Shown here piece by piece: positions 35,226 to 46,230 of a stretch of DNA of 64,000 nucleotides. The stretch is from Ochromonas danica (Eukaryota; Sar; Chrysophyceae; Chromulinales; Chromulinaceae), in contig VKHL01000046.1 in assembly GCA_015146655.1 (NCBI GenBank), positions 1 through 64,000 of the forward strand. The letters are read 5' to 3'. The translations under genes were made by a program, and so were the position numbers. Each line of letters begins with the position of its first letter. Positions within the stretch are counted from its first letter, which is position 1. The notes beneath the pieces are model-generated. The model was not told the DNA's origin. It searched no databases and worked only from the letters and a program-made list of their open reading frames with translations.

Positions 35226-36370
35226 TCATCTCAAAGGTGATGCTAACAGGACATTCTCTTCTTGGTCTTCTTCTTCTTCATCATCATTATCTGCTACCTG
35301 CTGGGATAGTGTCTTCATTGCCATCATGTTTGTCATCATCCAAGGTTGATTTAGTAGATCAGTGACTGTCATACGATCTTTAGCATTAGTTCGAATTAAT
35401 GCTCGCATAATATCTTTCGCCTCACAAGAGATGTCTTTCCCTTCTTCTCCTTCTCCTTCTCCTTCTTCTTGATGACTACTAATTGTTGTTGGGAAGGTGA
35501 GGTTATCTCGATAACTTAATATCTTCTCATACATACGTTGACGATGTAATGCTTCTTCTTGTTTCTCATCTATTATCATCATCCCACCACTACTAGTAGT
35601 AGTACTAGCAGTAGTACTAGTAGTGGAGGTGGTCTTGGGGGTAACAAAAGGTGTTCTATCATCATCATATCAATCATAACCATTCATTACATTAACAACA
35701 ACAACCACAACAGCACTACATCAGAGGTGTACACAGCAGCAGTAGTAGTAGTAGTAGACTTACCTTCCATAGAGTAACTCATACATTAGAATACCTAATG
35801 TCCACATATCTAATGAATAATCATGTCCAAGTCCTAACATCATCTCTGGTGCAAGATATTCAGGTGTACCACAAATTGTATATCGTTTTACATCATCACC
35901 ATTTGTTATTGTTATTGGTTGTAATTGTATAGCAGAACCAAAATCACCTAAGACTAATGTACCATCCTGATGTATTAAGATATTTTCTGGTTTAATATCA
36001 CGATGTATGATATGATGACTATGTAGATATTCTATACCTTGTACTATTTGTTTCATATAGTTTTGACATGTTAACTCATCCACTTTACGATAATAACATG
36101 ATGATGATGTTGATGATGTAGTATAACGATGACGATGTTGTTGTTGTTGTTGTTTAATATGATGATATAAAGTACCTAATAAAGCATATTCTGTTACTAA
36201 ATAGATATATTTCTTATCTTGGAAATAACCATATAATGTTAATAAATGTTTATGTTGACATTGATATTGTATTTCAATCTCTCTTTGTAACATTTTCATT
36301 GCTTGTTCATCTTGTAAAGATGATTTAAATAACACTTTTAAAGCATATCTATTACTACTATTACTGCTGC

Positions 36371-36416
<46 letters not shown>

Positions 36417-37484
36417 ATCTCTCTTCTTACTACTAACAGTGTTAGCAGTGGTAGTGGTAGTAGTGTTAGTAGTGGTAGTAGTGTTAGTAATGTTGTTGTA
36501 GTTGTTAATCTGTTGTGCTGTATAAACATTTCCAAACTTTCCCTTTCCAATTGGTTTGCCTAAGATAAAGTCACTAACACGCCAAGTCTTCTCAGCCTCT
36601 GGAATACTAACAACTACTGCAGTAGTGTTAGAAGAAGAAGTAGACGTTGCACTACTACCGCGTAGACGACTGGTATTGGTCATACTACCCTGTGAGGTAG
36701 TGGTAGAGGTAGTGGCAAGGGTGGTACCACGTCTCATAGGAGTGAGATTTCTACGTGCTGGTGTGACTGCTGTACGACTTGTTGGGGTACGACTTGGTGT
36801 ACCTAGTCGACGACTACCCTCTTTACTAGGAGTGGTTAGCAGAGAAGATGTAGTGGATGTGGATGGTAGAGAGACTGCAGGAGAGGTAGAGGTAGAGACA
36901 CAGCGAGAAGGTGTAGTAGATCGCAATGGCTTGGCAGGGGATAGGAAGCGACTGCTAACACTAACACTACCACTAGCACTACTAGCACTACCTCTACCAC
37001 TACCTCTATCACCACCACCTACCACCTTGCGAGTACTACCTGGTAGTGGTGGAGGAGGAGGAGGAGGAGGAGGAGAGGAGAGTTGATTGACAGTGTTTTC
37101 TTCATTTCTCCCTCTTGTTGACCCAAAACTCACTGCCCCTGTACCCACACTACCACTACCACTACCACTACCACTACCTCTAACACTACCTATACCACTA
37201 CCTCTAACACTACCTATACCACTGCTACCTTTCTTAGCTGATGGTGTCAATACTCGTACTGCCTCTCCTAATAGACTAGATGACTTTCTCTTTTGACTTC
37301 TTAAAGAAGAGAAAGAAGGAGAAAGAGCCTGTAAGACTTCATCAGAACTCTCTATTTGAACTACTTCTACACTGTCTGTAGAGACTTTGGATCGTTTTTG
37401 AGGAGTTAAAAACATAGACATACTGTAATGATTAGATCTACTCACAGTAGTAGATGATGTTGTGGTCATGCTCATCATGCTCAT
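35226..37484 (-). CDS. Aurora-type serine/threonine kinase, 716 aa, two exons
   Basis: Exons are 37484-35764 and 35655-35226 (108-base GTAAGT intron; join LLYG-R-TPFVTPK). The N-terminal about 320 residues are Ser/Thr/Gly/Arg-rich and probably disordered. The kinase begins WRVSDFILGKPIGKGKFGNVY; the catalytic Lys is in YALKVLFK, the catalytic loop is HRDIKPENIL, then GDFGSA and the activation loop RYTICGTPEYLAPEM with the Thr that Aurora kinases autophosphorylate. Subdomain XI is KDRMTVTDLLNQPWM. The WxxxDFxxGKPxGKGKFGNVY start is Aurora-like. Low-complexity inserts interrupt the domain: about 50 residues of Asn/Thr between the Gly-rich loop and the catalytic Lys, and a Gln/His/Ser insert after HHIK. 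Aurora kinases drive spindle assembly and chromosome segregation. Polo or other AGC-like kinases are less likely. Confidence 0.85.
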
Positions 37485-37703
37485 CACCACCAACGGTCAA
37501 GTGTTAACTTAATCGATTCCATTAACTTCACATATAGAAACGCGTTTTTTCGAAGTAGTAGTTAACTTAAGAAGAGTCGTTCTCTCCAAATGCTCATCAT
37601 TCTAGAGACTTCTCTAACTAACTATCCTATCACAAAGAAAGAGCAAAGAGACAGAGTGAATAAGAGAGAGAGAGAGAGATAGAGAGAGAGAGAGCAATTG
37701 ACT
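37485..37703. promoter_or_regulatory. Divergent promoter with ACGCGT and two GTTAACTTAA elements
   Basis: GTTAACTTAAT (37503-37513), AAACGCGTT (37538-37546) and GTTAACTTAAG (37561-37571) flank each other between the Aurora and TLC-domain genes. A GA-rich tract (about 37662-37694) forms the leader of the plus-strand gene. ACGCGT is the core of the yeast MCB cell-cycle box, which would suit an Aurora gene. Confidence 0.55.
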
Positions 37704-38537
37704 ATGACAGTTCTTCCAGCTTGGTCTTATTTCCTAATGAGTTCTCTTCTATGGATTTTCATTCTTCTTCTTCCTCCTGGTCCTAAGACAGTGACAAGTT
37801 CCTATCGACTGAATTTCACACAAGGTATCATATCTTCACTTTTCACAATATTATCCTTATTACAATATCTACCTGAGACTATAACAACTATGACATGTGC
37901 AAGCTATTTTACTATTGATTTATTTAATAAAATCATTAATGATTATTATTATCAATTACCATCTAAACAACGTGGTTTAATACGTGGTATTGATTATTTC
38001 CATCATTTCTTAAGTTTATTAGTAATCTTTTATGCTCATTTCTATTATGAAGAAATCTGTCTGTCAGAACAAGAAGGTCATCATGGTCATCATCATAATG
38101 ATCATCTCATACTAGTTAAACAAACAGTAAATCCAGTATTAAAGATTACATTAGCTGAATTATCAACACCTTTCTTAGTAGCTTGGAGACAGACAGGAGA
38201 TGATATTTTAGCAATTCTCTTTGTTATTATCTTCTTTCTGGTAAGAATTGTCTATCAAGGATTCTTTCTAATGCCAGATATTATGAGAAAATGTTCAAGT
38301 CAATGGGTAATAGGCTTTAGTCTTCTCTATATGATATTAAATGCTTGTTTCTTCTTTATGATAATAAAGAAGGTTTGGCGAGCTTATCAGAAGTCGACAA
38401 TACTAGCTGCTAGTAGTAGTAGTGGTAGACCATCAGAAGGAGGAGAAGGAAAGGATGAGATCCAGTCAGTTCCATCACCTACTGTTGTTGTTGTCAGAGG
38501 GAGTGGTGTAGAGATGGAGAAGGTCAAGACTACCTGA
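37704..38537 (+). CDS. TLC-domain membrane protein (TLCD4/TMEM56-like), 277 aa
   Basis: The start is the ATG at 37704 (the frame opens slightly earlier at a TTG). About six hydrophobic helices are seen. TLC-domain marks are YFTIDLF, FHHFLSLLVIFYAH (the HH pair), AELSTPFLVAWRQTG and IIFFLVRIVYQGFF, close to the TMEM56/TLCD4 pattern. TLC proteins include ceramide synthases and regulators of membrane lipid composition, but the extra motif of ceramide synthases was not seen, so a lipid-homeostasis role in ER or plasma membrane is more likely. A His-rich loop (GHHGHHHNDH) and a polar C-terminal tail of about 50 residues are additional. Confidence 0.83.
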   Translation: MTVLPAWSYFLMSSLLWIFILLLPPGPKTVTSSYRLNFTQGIISSLFTILSLLQYLPETITTMTCASYFTIDLFNKIINDYYYQLPSKQRGLIRGIDYFHHFLSLLVIFYAHFYYEEICLSEQEGHHGHHHNDHLILVKQTVNPVLKITLAELSTPFLVAWRQTGDDILAILFVIIFFLVRIVYQGFFLMPDIMRKCSSQWVIGFSLLYMILNACFFFMIIKKVWRAYQKSTILAASSSSGRPSEGGEGKDEIQSVPSPTVVVVRGSGVEMEKVKTT

Positions 38538-38934
38538 GAGAAGCTGTGCGGAGAAGTGGTTGTGTTGGTATGTGTTGGTAGAGATGAAGGAGGTAATGCT
38601 GAGGTAGTGGTAGTGGTACTAGTAGTGGTAATGGTTATGGTGTGTTCAAGTGTTCAGCTGTTAGGAGTGCTTCTGTTGTGTTCCGAGGGGTTGGTTAGCT
38701 ATCTCAAGACCAAGACCAACAACTAGACCTAGTGAAACCCTTTCATTTCCTCCTGTACTAGATGAGTGTGAACTATATGAGACATTGTTATTCAAACTGA
38801 AATACAACCTAAAATAGAAAACCCATTTTCTGGTCTGGTTGACAACTTGAGATATGAATTGTATGTACAGAACATGAGCAAGGCATAACAAAACGACTAT
38901 GATAACCACCACTATCCTGGACTACGTGGAAAGA
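38538..38934. other. Convergent intergenic region
   Basis: These 397 bases begin with GGTAGT/TGGTAG-rich sequence after the TLC stop; no gene is supported. Confidence 0.4.
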
Positions 38935-41900
38935 CTAACGATCCACGAACTCAAAGAAGAGAATGTAAGGAGTTTCCCGTTCCTCCAGCACTTTCTCCTA
39001 CAATACAACACATCACATACACAATACCGATCAGACATAAGAGAATGATCTAGTTAAGCTATGAATGACTCACCTCAGAAACCTGCATCACTAATGCATC
39101 ATTGCATCTCAGCCACTGACCATTGGCTTCATCAACGACATCACAGATATAATGTCCTTGATCAAGAGCATTGCCCATGTGTCGAACCACTGCTCGCAAT
39201 GCATAATGACCACCACCATCTAACATGCCAGAGGTCTGGTCAACAAGAGATTGCATTTGATCGATCAACTTGTCTGCTCTTTCAGTTTCTTTCTCTTGCC
39301 AAAGACCAGAATATCTTCCATTAACAACTTGATCACACTTCTTCCTAAAGAAAGACGCCTCCTTCTTATTAGTTGGATGGATACCACAATCCTTGAGGTC
39401 TAGTTTGGAAGTAAATGATATGGGATGACGAAGTTTTGTGTACCCACCCGTTTGCATGTCATAGTGGAAGCGCTTCAAATGCAACACTAAACAAGGTGCC
39501 ATCTGAAGCATTCGCTTCGAGAGAATGACTTGACTACCTTCTCGGCAATGTGGACAATGAAGTTCACGTGTTTCTTCTTGTAAGAAAGATCTGACAAGAC
39601 TCTCAACAGATAATGGACTATCCTCCACTGCTCGTCCTTCATGGCCAAGATGAAGAGAGAAGTCTCGATAGACCTCAGCACGAGGGGGATGACGATAGGA
39701 ACAACTACTACATTCCAATGACATCTCCATTGAGCTTTCAAATAGAAAGGCTGTAGGTATCATCTTCTGCACAAGATGGCGAAGGTTATCATTCCATTTC
39801 AGTTTGTTGCTTTCCTTCGAGTTGGACTTGTCCACACCTTTTGACATGGCAGTAATTGCACTGTAAGCTGATGAGGCAGAATCAGAATCAGAGACAACGG
39901 ATGGAAGAAGACCAGCGGAATCTCTCTTTCTGGTAGTAACGCAAACATCCCGTAAAGACAGCACCTCGTCTTCATCGTCTAACATCTCGCCTCCTCTCTT
40001 CTCCTTTGTACCTTCATTCTGACCTCGGATTGTACACAATGGATCCAATACATCAACTTCTCCTGCTGCTGCTTCAGCTTCTTGTTCTTTTCGACCACGA
40101 GAAGGATTCTTAAGGACAGTCTTAGGAATATCAGTGATAGCAGTGGGTGAGAATACATCTGGTGAGGAGGACGATGACCTTCTCCAATTCTCTTGTGGAT
40201 GACTATTCTTTACGCTGTGCAGGTCATTCATTCCTTGCGCAAACTCCTTGACCATCTCTACCATATCTTCATCAAGAATACTCAAGATGGTAGTAAGATA
40301 TTCGTGTGCATCCTGCTGGAGATAACCTGAGAAGATAGATGCTCGCTTGCCCATCATCTTCTTGAATGTAGCAAGATCTAGAGTATCTTCCAAACTACGT
40401 AGTGCATTAATCGAAGGTAGTTGTAGAGCATTAAATAATGCCCGCCTCTGTAGCATTTGTTCCTCTAGACTATCCAACCGCTTCCCCTGAACAGTCCCGT
40501 GTTGTCTATTGAATAAATCAGAATAATCACAAGAGAATCACATGGTAAATCAGATCTACGACACCATCATCATATCAACATATTGATCTTACCTCAGGAG
40601 TCGAAGAAACTCATTCAAACAGGTCTGATGAAGAGGTTCTGAGGGAGCTGGGATATGGTGAGGAGGAGGTGGTGGTGGTGGTGTAGACGGTGAGAAATCT
40701 TCCAAAGATATAGCAGCGGGAAGTGTTTCTACACTCTTCACTTGTCGATTGCTCCAAAAGACAGCATCGATGTTCTTTTTAAATGCTGGCAAAGCGAAAA
40801 GAGCTTGTAAGATGGAGGACATGTAACAGGAATTGCCAAGATTTCGAATTCCACCTTTAAACATTTTCATGGAAAGTTGAATTCGTTGCTGCTGTTGTTG
40901 TTGATCTGAAGGTCTCTCTATCCTGTACTTATCTCCTGTATCGTCAAAGTCCAGCTTATTGGAGAAGTAGGAAGTTATTGCAACAGAATTTGGTTGATGT
41001 GGTGGTAGGTAAGATGATGATTTCAATAGATGATCAGGAGGTGTTCGCAAAGGAGAGTGAAAGGTATCATCATTCTCTTCATCATTTCGCCATAAGTTAT
41101 CTCTCCAGTCTGAATTGTTGTTAACTTCAGAAGTAGTAATCTTGTTCTGTGACAAATATTCTCGTGTATTTGAGAAAAACTTGTTAGCATCTGCTTTTGT
41201 TGCTTTTTGGGTAGTGGCCAGCATAGCATCACGTTGTTGTTGTTGCTTCTCCTTCTCCTTCAGAGAGAAAACAATCTGACCTTGTTTAGACTGACTTCCA
41301 TCAAGGAAAACGTCTAGACCAGTCTTGTTACCTTTCTCGTGATACTTAACAGAAGACTGATACATATAGGGAGAAGATCGGATAGATTTGTATGTAATAG
41401 AAGAGTCTATCTCCTCAATATCTTCCTCTACCTGTTTCTCTCCACCATTCTCTTTCTCATTATCATGAGTTATGTAGCTCTCATTCATAGAAGGAGATAT
41501 ATGCAGATAAGGCTTATTATCAGTAATATTAGTAGAACTTAAAGAGTAGGTAACAGAAGAAGATTTCCTAGCAAATGTCTTTGGTTTTGGAGCGAATAGA
41601 TTAGCAATCACTGAGGAGGAGGAAGAAGAAGAAGAGGAAGGTTGGGAAGGAGATTGAATCATCTTGTTAGGCAGAGATGAAGGGGTATGACTAGTAATTC
41701 CAATGGAATCAGTGAGAGGGGACCTTGGTAAAGGTTGTTGTTTACGTAAAGCCGGGGATGAAGTATATCGACCAATATTGCCTCCATTCATGGTATCAAC
41801 TACCTCTTTCATCTCTTCCTTCCTCCCTACTCCCACTAAAGAAGAGGAAGAAGAAGAAAACTGCTGAGGTGAACTATCACGACGAACAGGACCAGAAGAC

Positions 41901-42415
41901 TTACTATAGGAAGTCATTGGAGCTAATGTCTTATTCTCTATTCTAGGCTCTATTCGCTGTTTTTTGTTATTGGATAACAAGGCAGCAGTAGAAGAAGATG
42001 ATGAAGCAGACGAAGATGGAGCTACTACTAGAACTGATGATGTTGACATGCCTGCTTTCCTCTTATCCTTATTCTTATTATTCTTGAGGTCAGTATAATG
42101 CTGTATAGACTTTTCAAGGGCAAGTAAAGTAGGTTGATTAATAGCATTGGACTGTGCTACAAGACAAAGTCCATCAGATTGGATAGTGTGGTCTACACCT
42201 TGTTGACTGAGTTTCAGATTTACAAACTTATACTTCTCTGTTTTGCCACTATAGGAGACAAGAAGTTTATCTTGTTGCCAAGTAAGTTGAATAGGAAAGC
42301 TTTGTCCTGTCAACTTCTTACCATGGAGAGAGGAGATAAAGATAACTTTACACACTAATTTATAGTCATGATGATTATTATTGTAATTATTGTAATTCAG
42401 ACTTGATTCTGACAT
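38935..42415 (-). CDS. USP-family deubiquitinase, USP37/26/29-like, 1105 aa, three exons
   Basis: Exons are 42415-40593, 40505-39074 and 38997-38935; joins keep phase (RLL-R-QHGTVQG, VSE|EKVLEE). The Cys box GIRNLGNSCYMSSILQAL lies near residue 520 and QQDAHEYLTTIL follows in the second exon. A CxxC zinc pair is present in CSSCSYRH and CPHC. The His box GHYALRAVVRHMGNALDQGHY is followed by WLRCNDALVMQVSE and the terminal strand PYILFFEFVDR. The end of the domain resembles USP37, whose N-terminus also carries a PH-like domain; residues about 15-110 here (KLVCKVIFISSLHGKKL...YKFVNLKLSQ) could be its counterpart (inference). A Ser-rich linker of about 350 residues lies between. USP37 acts in cell-cycle control by deubiquitinating cyclin A. 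Confidence 0.86.
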
Positions 42416-42885
42416 GATCAAGAAAAGATTTAGGAGGGAAAAGCAAAATAGAGAGGATAAAAAGATAGTGAAATATTTGATAGGTTTGTTTGTGTGGGTC
42501 TGTTTCTTTCACTGTCTTCTTCTTGTCTGTCACTCACTTCTGCTTCTATTTCAATCAACTTGTGCCAGTCTGAGAGGAACAGCTGAGTGTGGCTTGTGTG
42601 CAGTCATTCAATTTCAAAATATACGCGGGGAAGACAATAATATTGCTCACAGAGAGCAGAAAGGCAGACTAGCTGGAATCCATGGAAGATGGAGGAGGAT
42701 ATTAACATGTCGTCAGATTATTTGGAAATTTGGACCTGATCCAATGGGAAGTCATTGTCTGTGAATGAGAAGAGACAAACAAGATCATTCTCAACAAACA
42801 ATAACAACAAGGTCAACAACAAAAATATATATTAAAGAACAATTGATTCCTTATTCCATCCCATCTCATCATCATCATCATCATC
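42416..42885. promoter_or_regulatory. Divergent promoter of deubiquitinase and DCP2
   Basis: These 470 bases contain no convincing coding exon although plus-strand frames exist (42414-42764). No TTAACTTAA or ACGCGT element was found. A CAT-rich microsatellite precedes the DCP2 start. Confidence 0.4.
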
Positions 42886-44448
42886 ATGTCCCTTTCAACA
42901 ACAACAACAACCCTTCTTCCAACTACCACCACCACGACCAACATGAATAATAACAATAATAATACTATTAATAACAATATTAACAATAATAATAATAATA
43001 CTAGTCTTCCTACATTAGAAGAAACTTTACAAGAGATTGAAGCACGTTTTCTCTATAATCTCCCATCTTCTGAATTAGATACTTCTGATCGTCTCTTCTT
43101 TCAAATTGAAGCAGCCTATTGGTTCTATGAAGACTATAAAGCTGATAAATATAATCATCTTCCACATTTCAAAAATTTACGTAAATTTGCTGAAAAATTA
43201 TTTTTACATTGTGATTTACTCAAAGGATTACAACATCGTTTTCAAAAATTATTTTCAGATTTTAGTGCTTATAAATCACAAATACCCGTTTGTGGATGTA
43301 TTCTCTTAAATCCTGAAATGAATAAATTCTTACTTGTACAAGATGCGAATACATTAGGATGGACTTTTCCACGTGGTAAATTAAATGAAAATGAAGATTT
43401 ATATGAATGTGCATTACGTGAAGTACAAGAAGAAATTGGATTTCAACCAGGTAGTCATTGTCGTAAAGAAGATCATTTAATCTCTTTTCATGATGGGAAA
43501 CCTATTATCTTATTTATTGCTACGAATGTAGCTGAAGATACAGACTTCTCTATTCAATGTAAGAAAGAAATTGCTAAAATTCAATTCTTTCCTATTGGAG
43601 GGAAATCAATGCTACCGGATAATGCTTTCCATGTTGAACCTTTCTTGGATAAGATTAAACGATGGATTAAGAATAAAAGGAAAGAATTAGGACAACCACA
43701 GCAGCAGCAGGTGCCATCAGCTTCGAATGTCATGCTCTCACCGGGACGGATAAAGATCAAGCAACGAGCTCATTCTGATGGTGGTGGAGGTGACAAAGGA
43801 GGAGCGAAGAGCATTGCTGGTACTACTACAGGCATTAATGCTCCCATGACTACTGGGAAATCATCTTTCCAATCTGTTGCTTTGGAAGAGACACAATTTC
43901 GTTTTCCACCACCCAGTAGCGGTAAAGGTAATAGTACTAACAATAATGGACGTGGTGGTAATGGAAATAGCAGCAGTGGTGGAGGAGGAGGTATTCGTAA
44001 TGACTTTGATCAGCGCAATGCTGACACTTTTGAAGACGAGGAGAAGAAGAGATGGACAGTGAAGGCCATGTTTCAAGCTAATGCTGCTTTAACAGGCAAA
44101 GAATATCGTTATGATGGTAATCCTCATGACTTTGGATCCTCTCATCCTCGTTATATCAATTACTCTGAAGCTCATAAGATACCAACAGGGGAAGGAGGAG
44201 GAGGAAGTGATACTAGAAGACATATCTGGAATGCAAGCCCTGAAGCTGATTTGGCCTTCTCACTATTGAGTCAACAGAGCTTTCAACAAGGAGAGGCTTT
44301 ATTGAGAGGACGTACAGGTGGCCTATCATCTGATGGTATTGGTAGAAGTGGTAACAAGATGTCTATCTTTCCTTCTATTACCATCAATACAGAAGATGTG
44401 ATGGCAGCAGTTGATCGTGTGTTACGTGATAAGAAGAATGCATGGTAA
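42886..44448 (+). CDS. DCP2: mRNA-decapping enzyme DCP2, 520 aa, single exon
   Basis: After an N-terminal Thr/Asn run (about 40 residues) the DCP2 regulatory domain begins at LPTLEETLQEIEARFLYNLP, with WFYEDY as its conserved aromatic motif. The Nudix domain follows: IPVCGCILLN, WTFPRGKLNENED and the Nudix box ending ECALREVQEEIG (catalytic Glu residues present), then box B-like KIQFFPIG...NAFHVEPFLDKIKRWIKNK. DCP2 removes the m7G cap and commits mRNA to 5'-3' decay in P bodies. The C-terminal 230 residues are Gly/Ser-rich and disordered, as in other DCP2 proteins. No intron interrupts this gene. Confidence 0.95.
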   Translation: MSLSTTTTTLLPTTTTTTNMNNNNNNTINNNINNNNNNTSLPTLEETLQEIEARFLYNLPSSELDTSDRLFFQIEAAYWFYEDYKADKYNHLPHFKNLRKFAEKLFLHCDLLKGLQHRFQKLFSDFSAYKSQIPVCGCILLNPEMNKFLLVQDANTLGWTFPRGKLNENEDLYECALREVQEEIGFQPGSHCRKEDHLISFHDGKPIILFIATNVAEDTDFSIQCKKEIAKIQFFPIGGKSMLPDNAFHVEPFLDKIKRWIKNKRKELGQPQQQQVPSASNVMLSPGRIKIKQRAHSDGGGGDKGGAKSIAGTTTGINAPMTTGKSSFQSVALEETQFRFPPPSSGKGNSTNNNGRGGNGNSSSGGGGGIRNDFDQRNADTFEDEEKKRWTVKAMFQANAALTGKEYRYDGNPHDFGSSHPRYINYSEAHKIPTGEGGGGSDTRRHIWNASPEADLAFSLLSQQSFQQGEALLRGRTGGLSSDGIGRSGNKMSIFPSITINTEDVMAAVDRVLRDKKNAW

Positions 44449-44662
44449 TAAGAGAAAAGGGAAAGAAAGAGACATCGAATGAAATGTAACATAACTACAT
44501 AAAAGAAGTCGTTCTTTACCATTATACATCATCAGAGATGAAGAGCAAATAATGTCATACGATACGCTAGAGTAACAGAGAGGTTGTCTGCTGAGAGAGA
44601 GTGAGATGGTGGCTGTGGCTGTGGTTCTTATTTGAGCTTGTCTATTCTACCACTATCACTTC

Positions 44663-45514
44663 TTATTCTTGTTGTTGCTGTGTTTGTTCCCAAAGTGCAT
44701 CAGGTACATGTAAATTCTTGAGTTGGTCTAATGGTAGCTTGAAAACATCTCTTAACAGACTCTCAAATTCTTCTTTCTTCTCTATCACACGCTTTTCTAC
44801 TACACCAGATGCATTACGACGAAGAAATTCTGTATTGGTTAATGATACACGTTCATACTCTTTCGAATAGATAGCAAGAACAATCTTGAAAGAGAAGAAT
44901 GATTCAGGATGACAAGCTGTATAAAATGATCCCATTACCCAGTCAGCCACATTACTCTGCCAGGTAGTATTAAATTGATAACATGGTCTCCAAAGATCTT
45001 GTTGTTTATCATAGATTTCTTGTTGGTATTCATGTTGATTTAATGGGACAATACGATGATCACTATAAGGAGTTGGGATGACATCGTAATTGTGAATATC
45101 CAGAGGGACAGGACATCCAATACCTCCCGATCCAACATCTACTAACCAGGTTTTGCCTTCTAACTGAACAAGAAGCATCATATGAGTAAGTCCAGTATGA
45201 TCACCTTCCTCTCTTAACCATCGCACACGAGCAACATGAGTAGTCACCTGATACCCCAAACTAAGTAAGAGATGATAGAAGAGTTGATTAAGCTCAAAGC
45301 AATAACCACCTCGCTTTTCATCAAAGACTTTCCGTTTGATGACCTCCAAATCATGCACAATGATAGGTCGAGAGATGTGGATATTAAGATTCTCGAATGG
45401 AATGTTCTGAATATGTGAAAGTTGCAAATGACGAAGAGCTTCTAAGGTTGGTTGGGGTCTATCTTCTACACCAATACATGCTAAATATCTCTCAATATCA
45501 CCAGGGGATAGCAT
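44663..45514 (-). CDS. Arylamine N-acetyltransferase, 283 aa
   Basis: The frame is intact and close to the family length (about 280). The catalytic triad is visible: Cys in RGGYCFELN (about residue 71), His in LTHMMLLV (about residue 110) and Asp in WLVDVGSGG (about residue 125). NIPFENLNIH near the N-terminus is the conserved substrate-side motif. The enzyme transfers acetyl from acetyl-CoA to arylamines and hydrazines. The family is common in bacteria, fungi and animals, absent from land plants, and patchy in protists. No signal peptide or intron is seen. A 287-base inverted-repeat unit lies just upstream. Confidence 0.92.
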   Translation of the reverse strand: MLSPGDIERYLACIGVEDRPQPTLEALRHLQLSHIQNIPFENLNIHISRPIIVHDLEVIKRKVFDEKRGGYCFELNQLFYHLLLSLGYQVTTHVARVRWLREEGDHTGLTHMMLLVQLEGKTWLVDVGSGGIGCPVPLDIHNYDVIPTPYSDHRIVPLNQHEYQQEIYDKQQDLWRPCYQFNTTWQSNVADWVMGSFYTACHPESFFSFKIVLAIYSKEYERVSLTNTEFLRRNASGVVEKRVIEKKEEFESLLRDVFKLPLDQLKNLHVPDALWEQTQQQQE

Positions 45515-46230
45515 GACTCTTTAGTGAGTGCAAGTCTTCACTTGTTTGATTGGATACTAGGATAGGTGATTGATTGTGATGATGGTTGTGATGAGTGAGT
45601 TGATGTGGTGGTGTCCACTGGTGTTGTGCAGTGCTGGGAGAAGGAATATTTAAGATTTAACTCTGTCTAAGACCTTCCCGAAGGTCGAGGGCTAAGGTTT
45701 AGAAAACCCTGATTTTCGCGCGTTTTCAAAGAAGAGTTTTATCTACGAAAATCAGGGTTTCCTAAATTAAGGAAATTCTTAATCTATGTATTTCCTTAAC
45801 GCGATTGAGGTATTTCCTCACTAGATTTATGTATTTCCTCACTAGATTTATGTATTTGCTCTGTATTTATGTAAATGGTCAGAAAAACTCGACTTCTGAA
45901 AAAGGCTGCGAATCGCCTAAGGTCCCACGGGAAGGTCTAAGACAAAGTGTCTGAGTTTATGAGTTTTGTGACAAAAAGTTGTGCTGTATTATTGTTTGAT
46001 ACGTTTGATTAATTGCAATATGAGTAATAAATTGTTGTAAGAAATCAATACAATAGACTACACAAGAAGCCCAGGAAGTAATGGTTATTAGCGATAGCCA
46101 ACACAGCAGCTTCCATAACAATGCGAATCTCTCAAATAACAACGACCCACACAAACAATGTGAGGTAGTATTACAAGTTAAAGTGGTATTTCATCAGAGC
46201 AATGTGAACCTATCGTTAGCCTAGCTCTAT
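45515..46230. other. Intergenic region carrying an inverted-repeat element
   Basis: Apart from the inverted-repeat unit at 45661-45947, there is only a 65-codon hydrophobic minus frame (45957-46154) that lacks any support. The region spans the NAT promoter and the 3' end of the LRR gene. Confidence 0.5.
45661..45947. mobile_element. MITE-like inverted-repeat element, 287 bases (candidate)
   Basis: The ends form a 20-base imperfect terminal inverted repeat, consensus CTYTGTCTWAGACCTTCCCG (45661-45680 and the complement at 45928-45947, two mismatches). An inner inverted repeat of 21 bases with one mismatch (45698-45718 and 45746-45766) encloses a 27-base loop. Between them are direct repeats of a TTTATGTATTTCCTCACTAGA unit. 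No coding capacity was seen. I did not find a clear target-site duplication, so it could instead be a structured regulatory hairpin. Confidence 0.5.

Noticed and set aside
42414-42764. 116-codon plus frame upstream of DCP2
   Set aside because: It lies in the divergent promoter and its first codons overlap the opposite start codon; the product has no features.
45957-46154. 65-codon hydrophobic minus frame
   Set aside because: No conserved motif; hydrophobicity follows from T-rich sequence.
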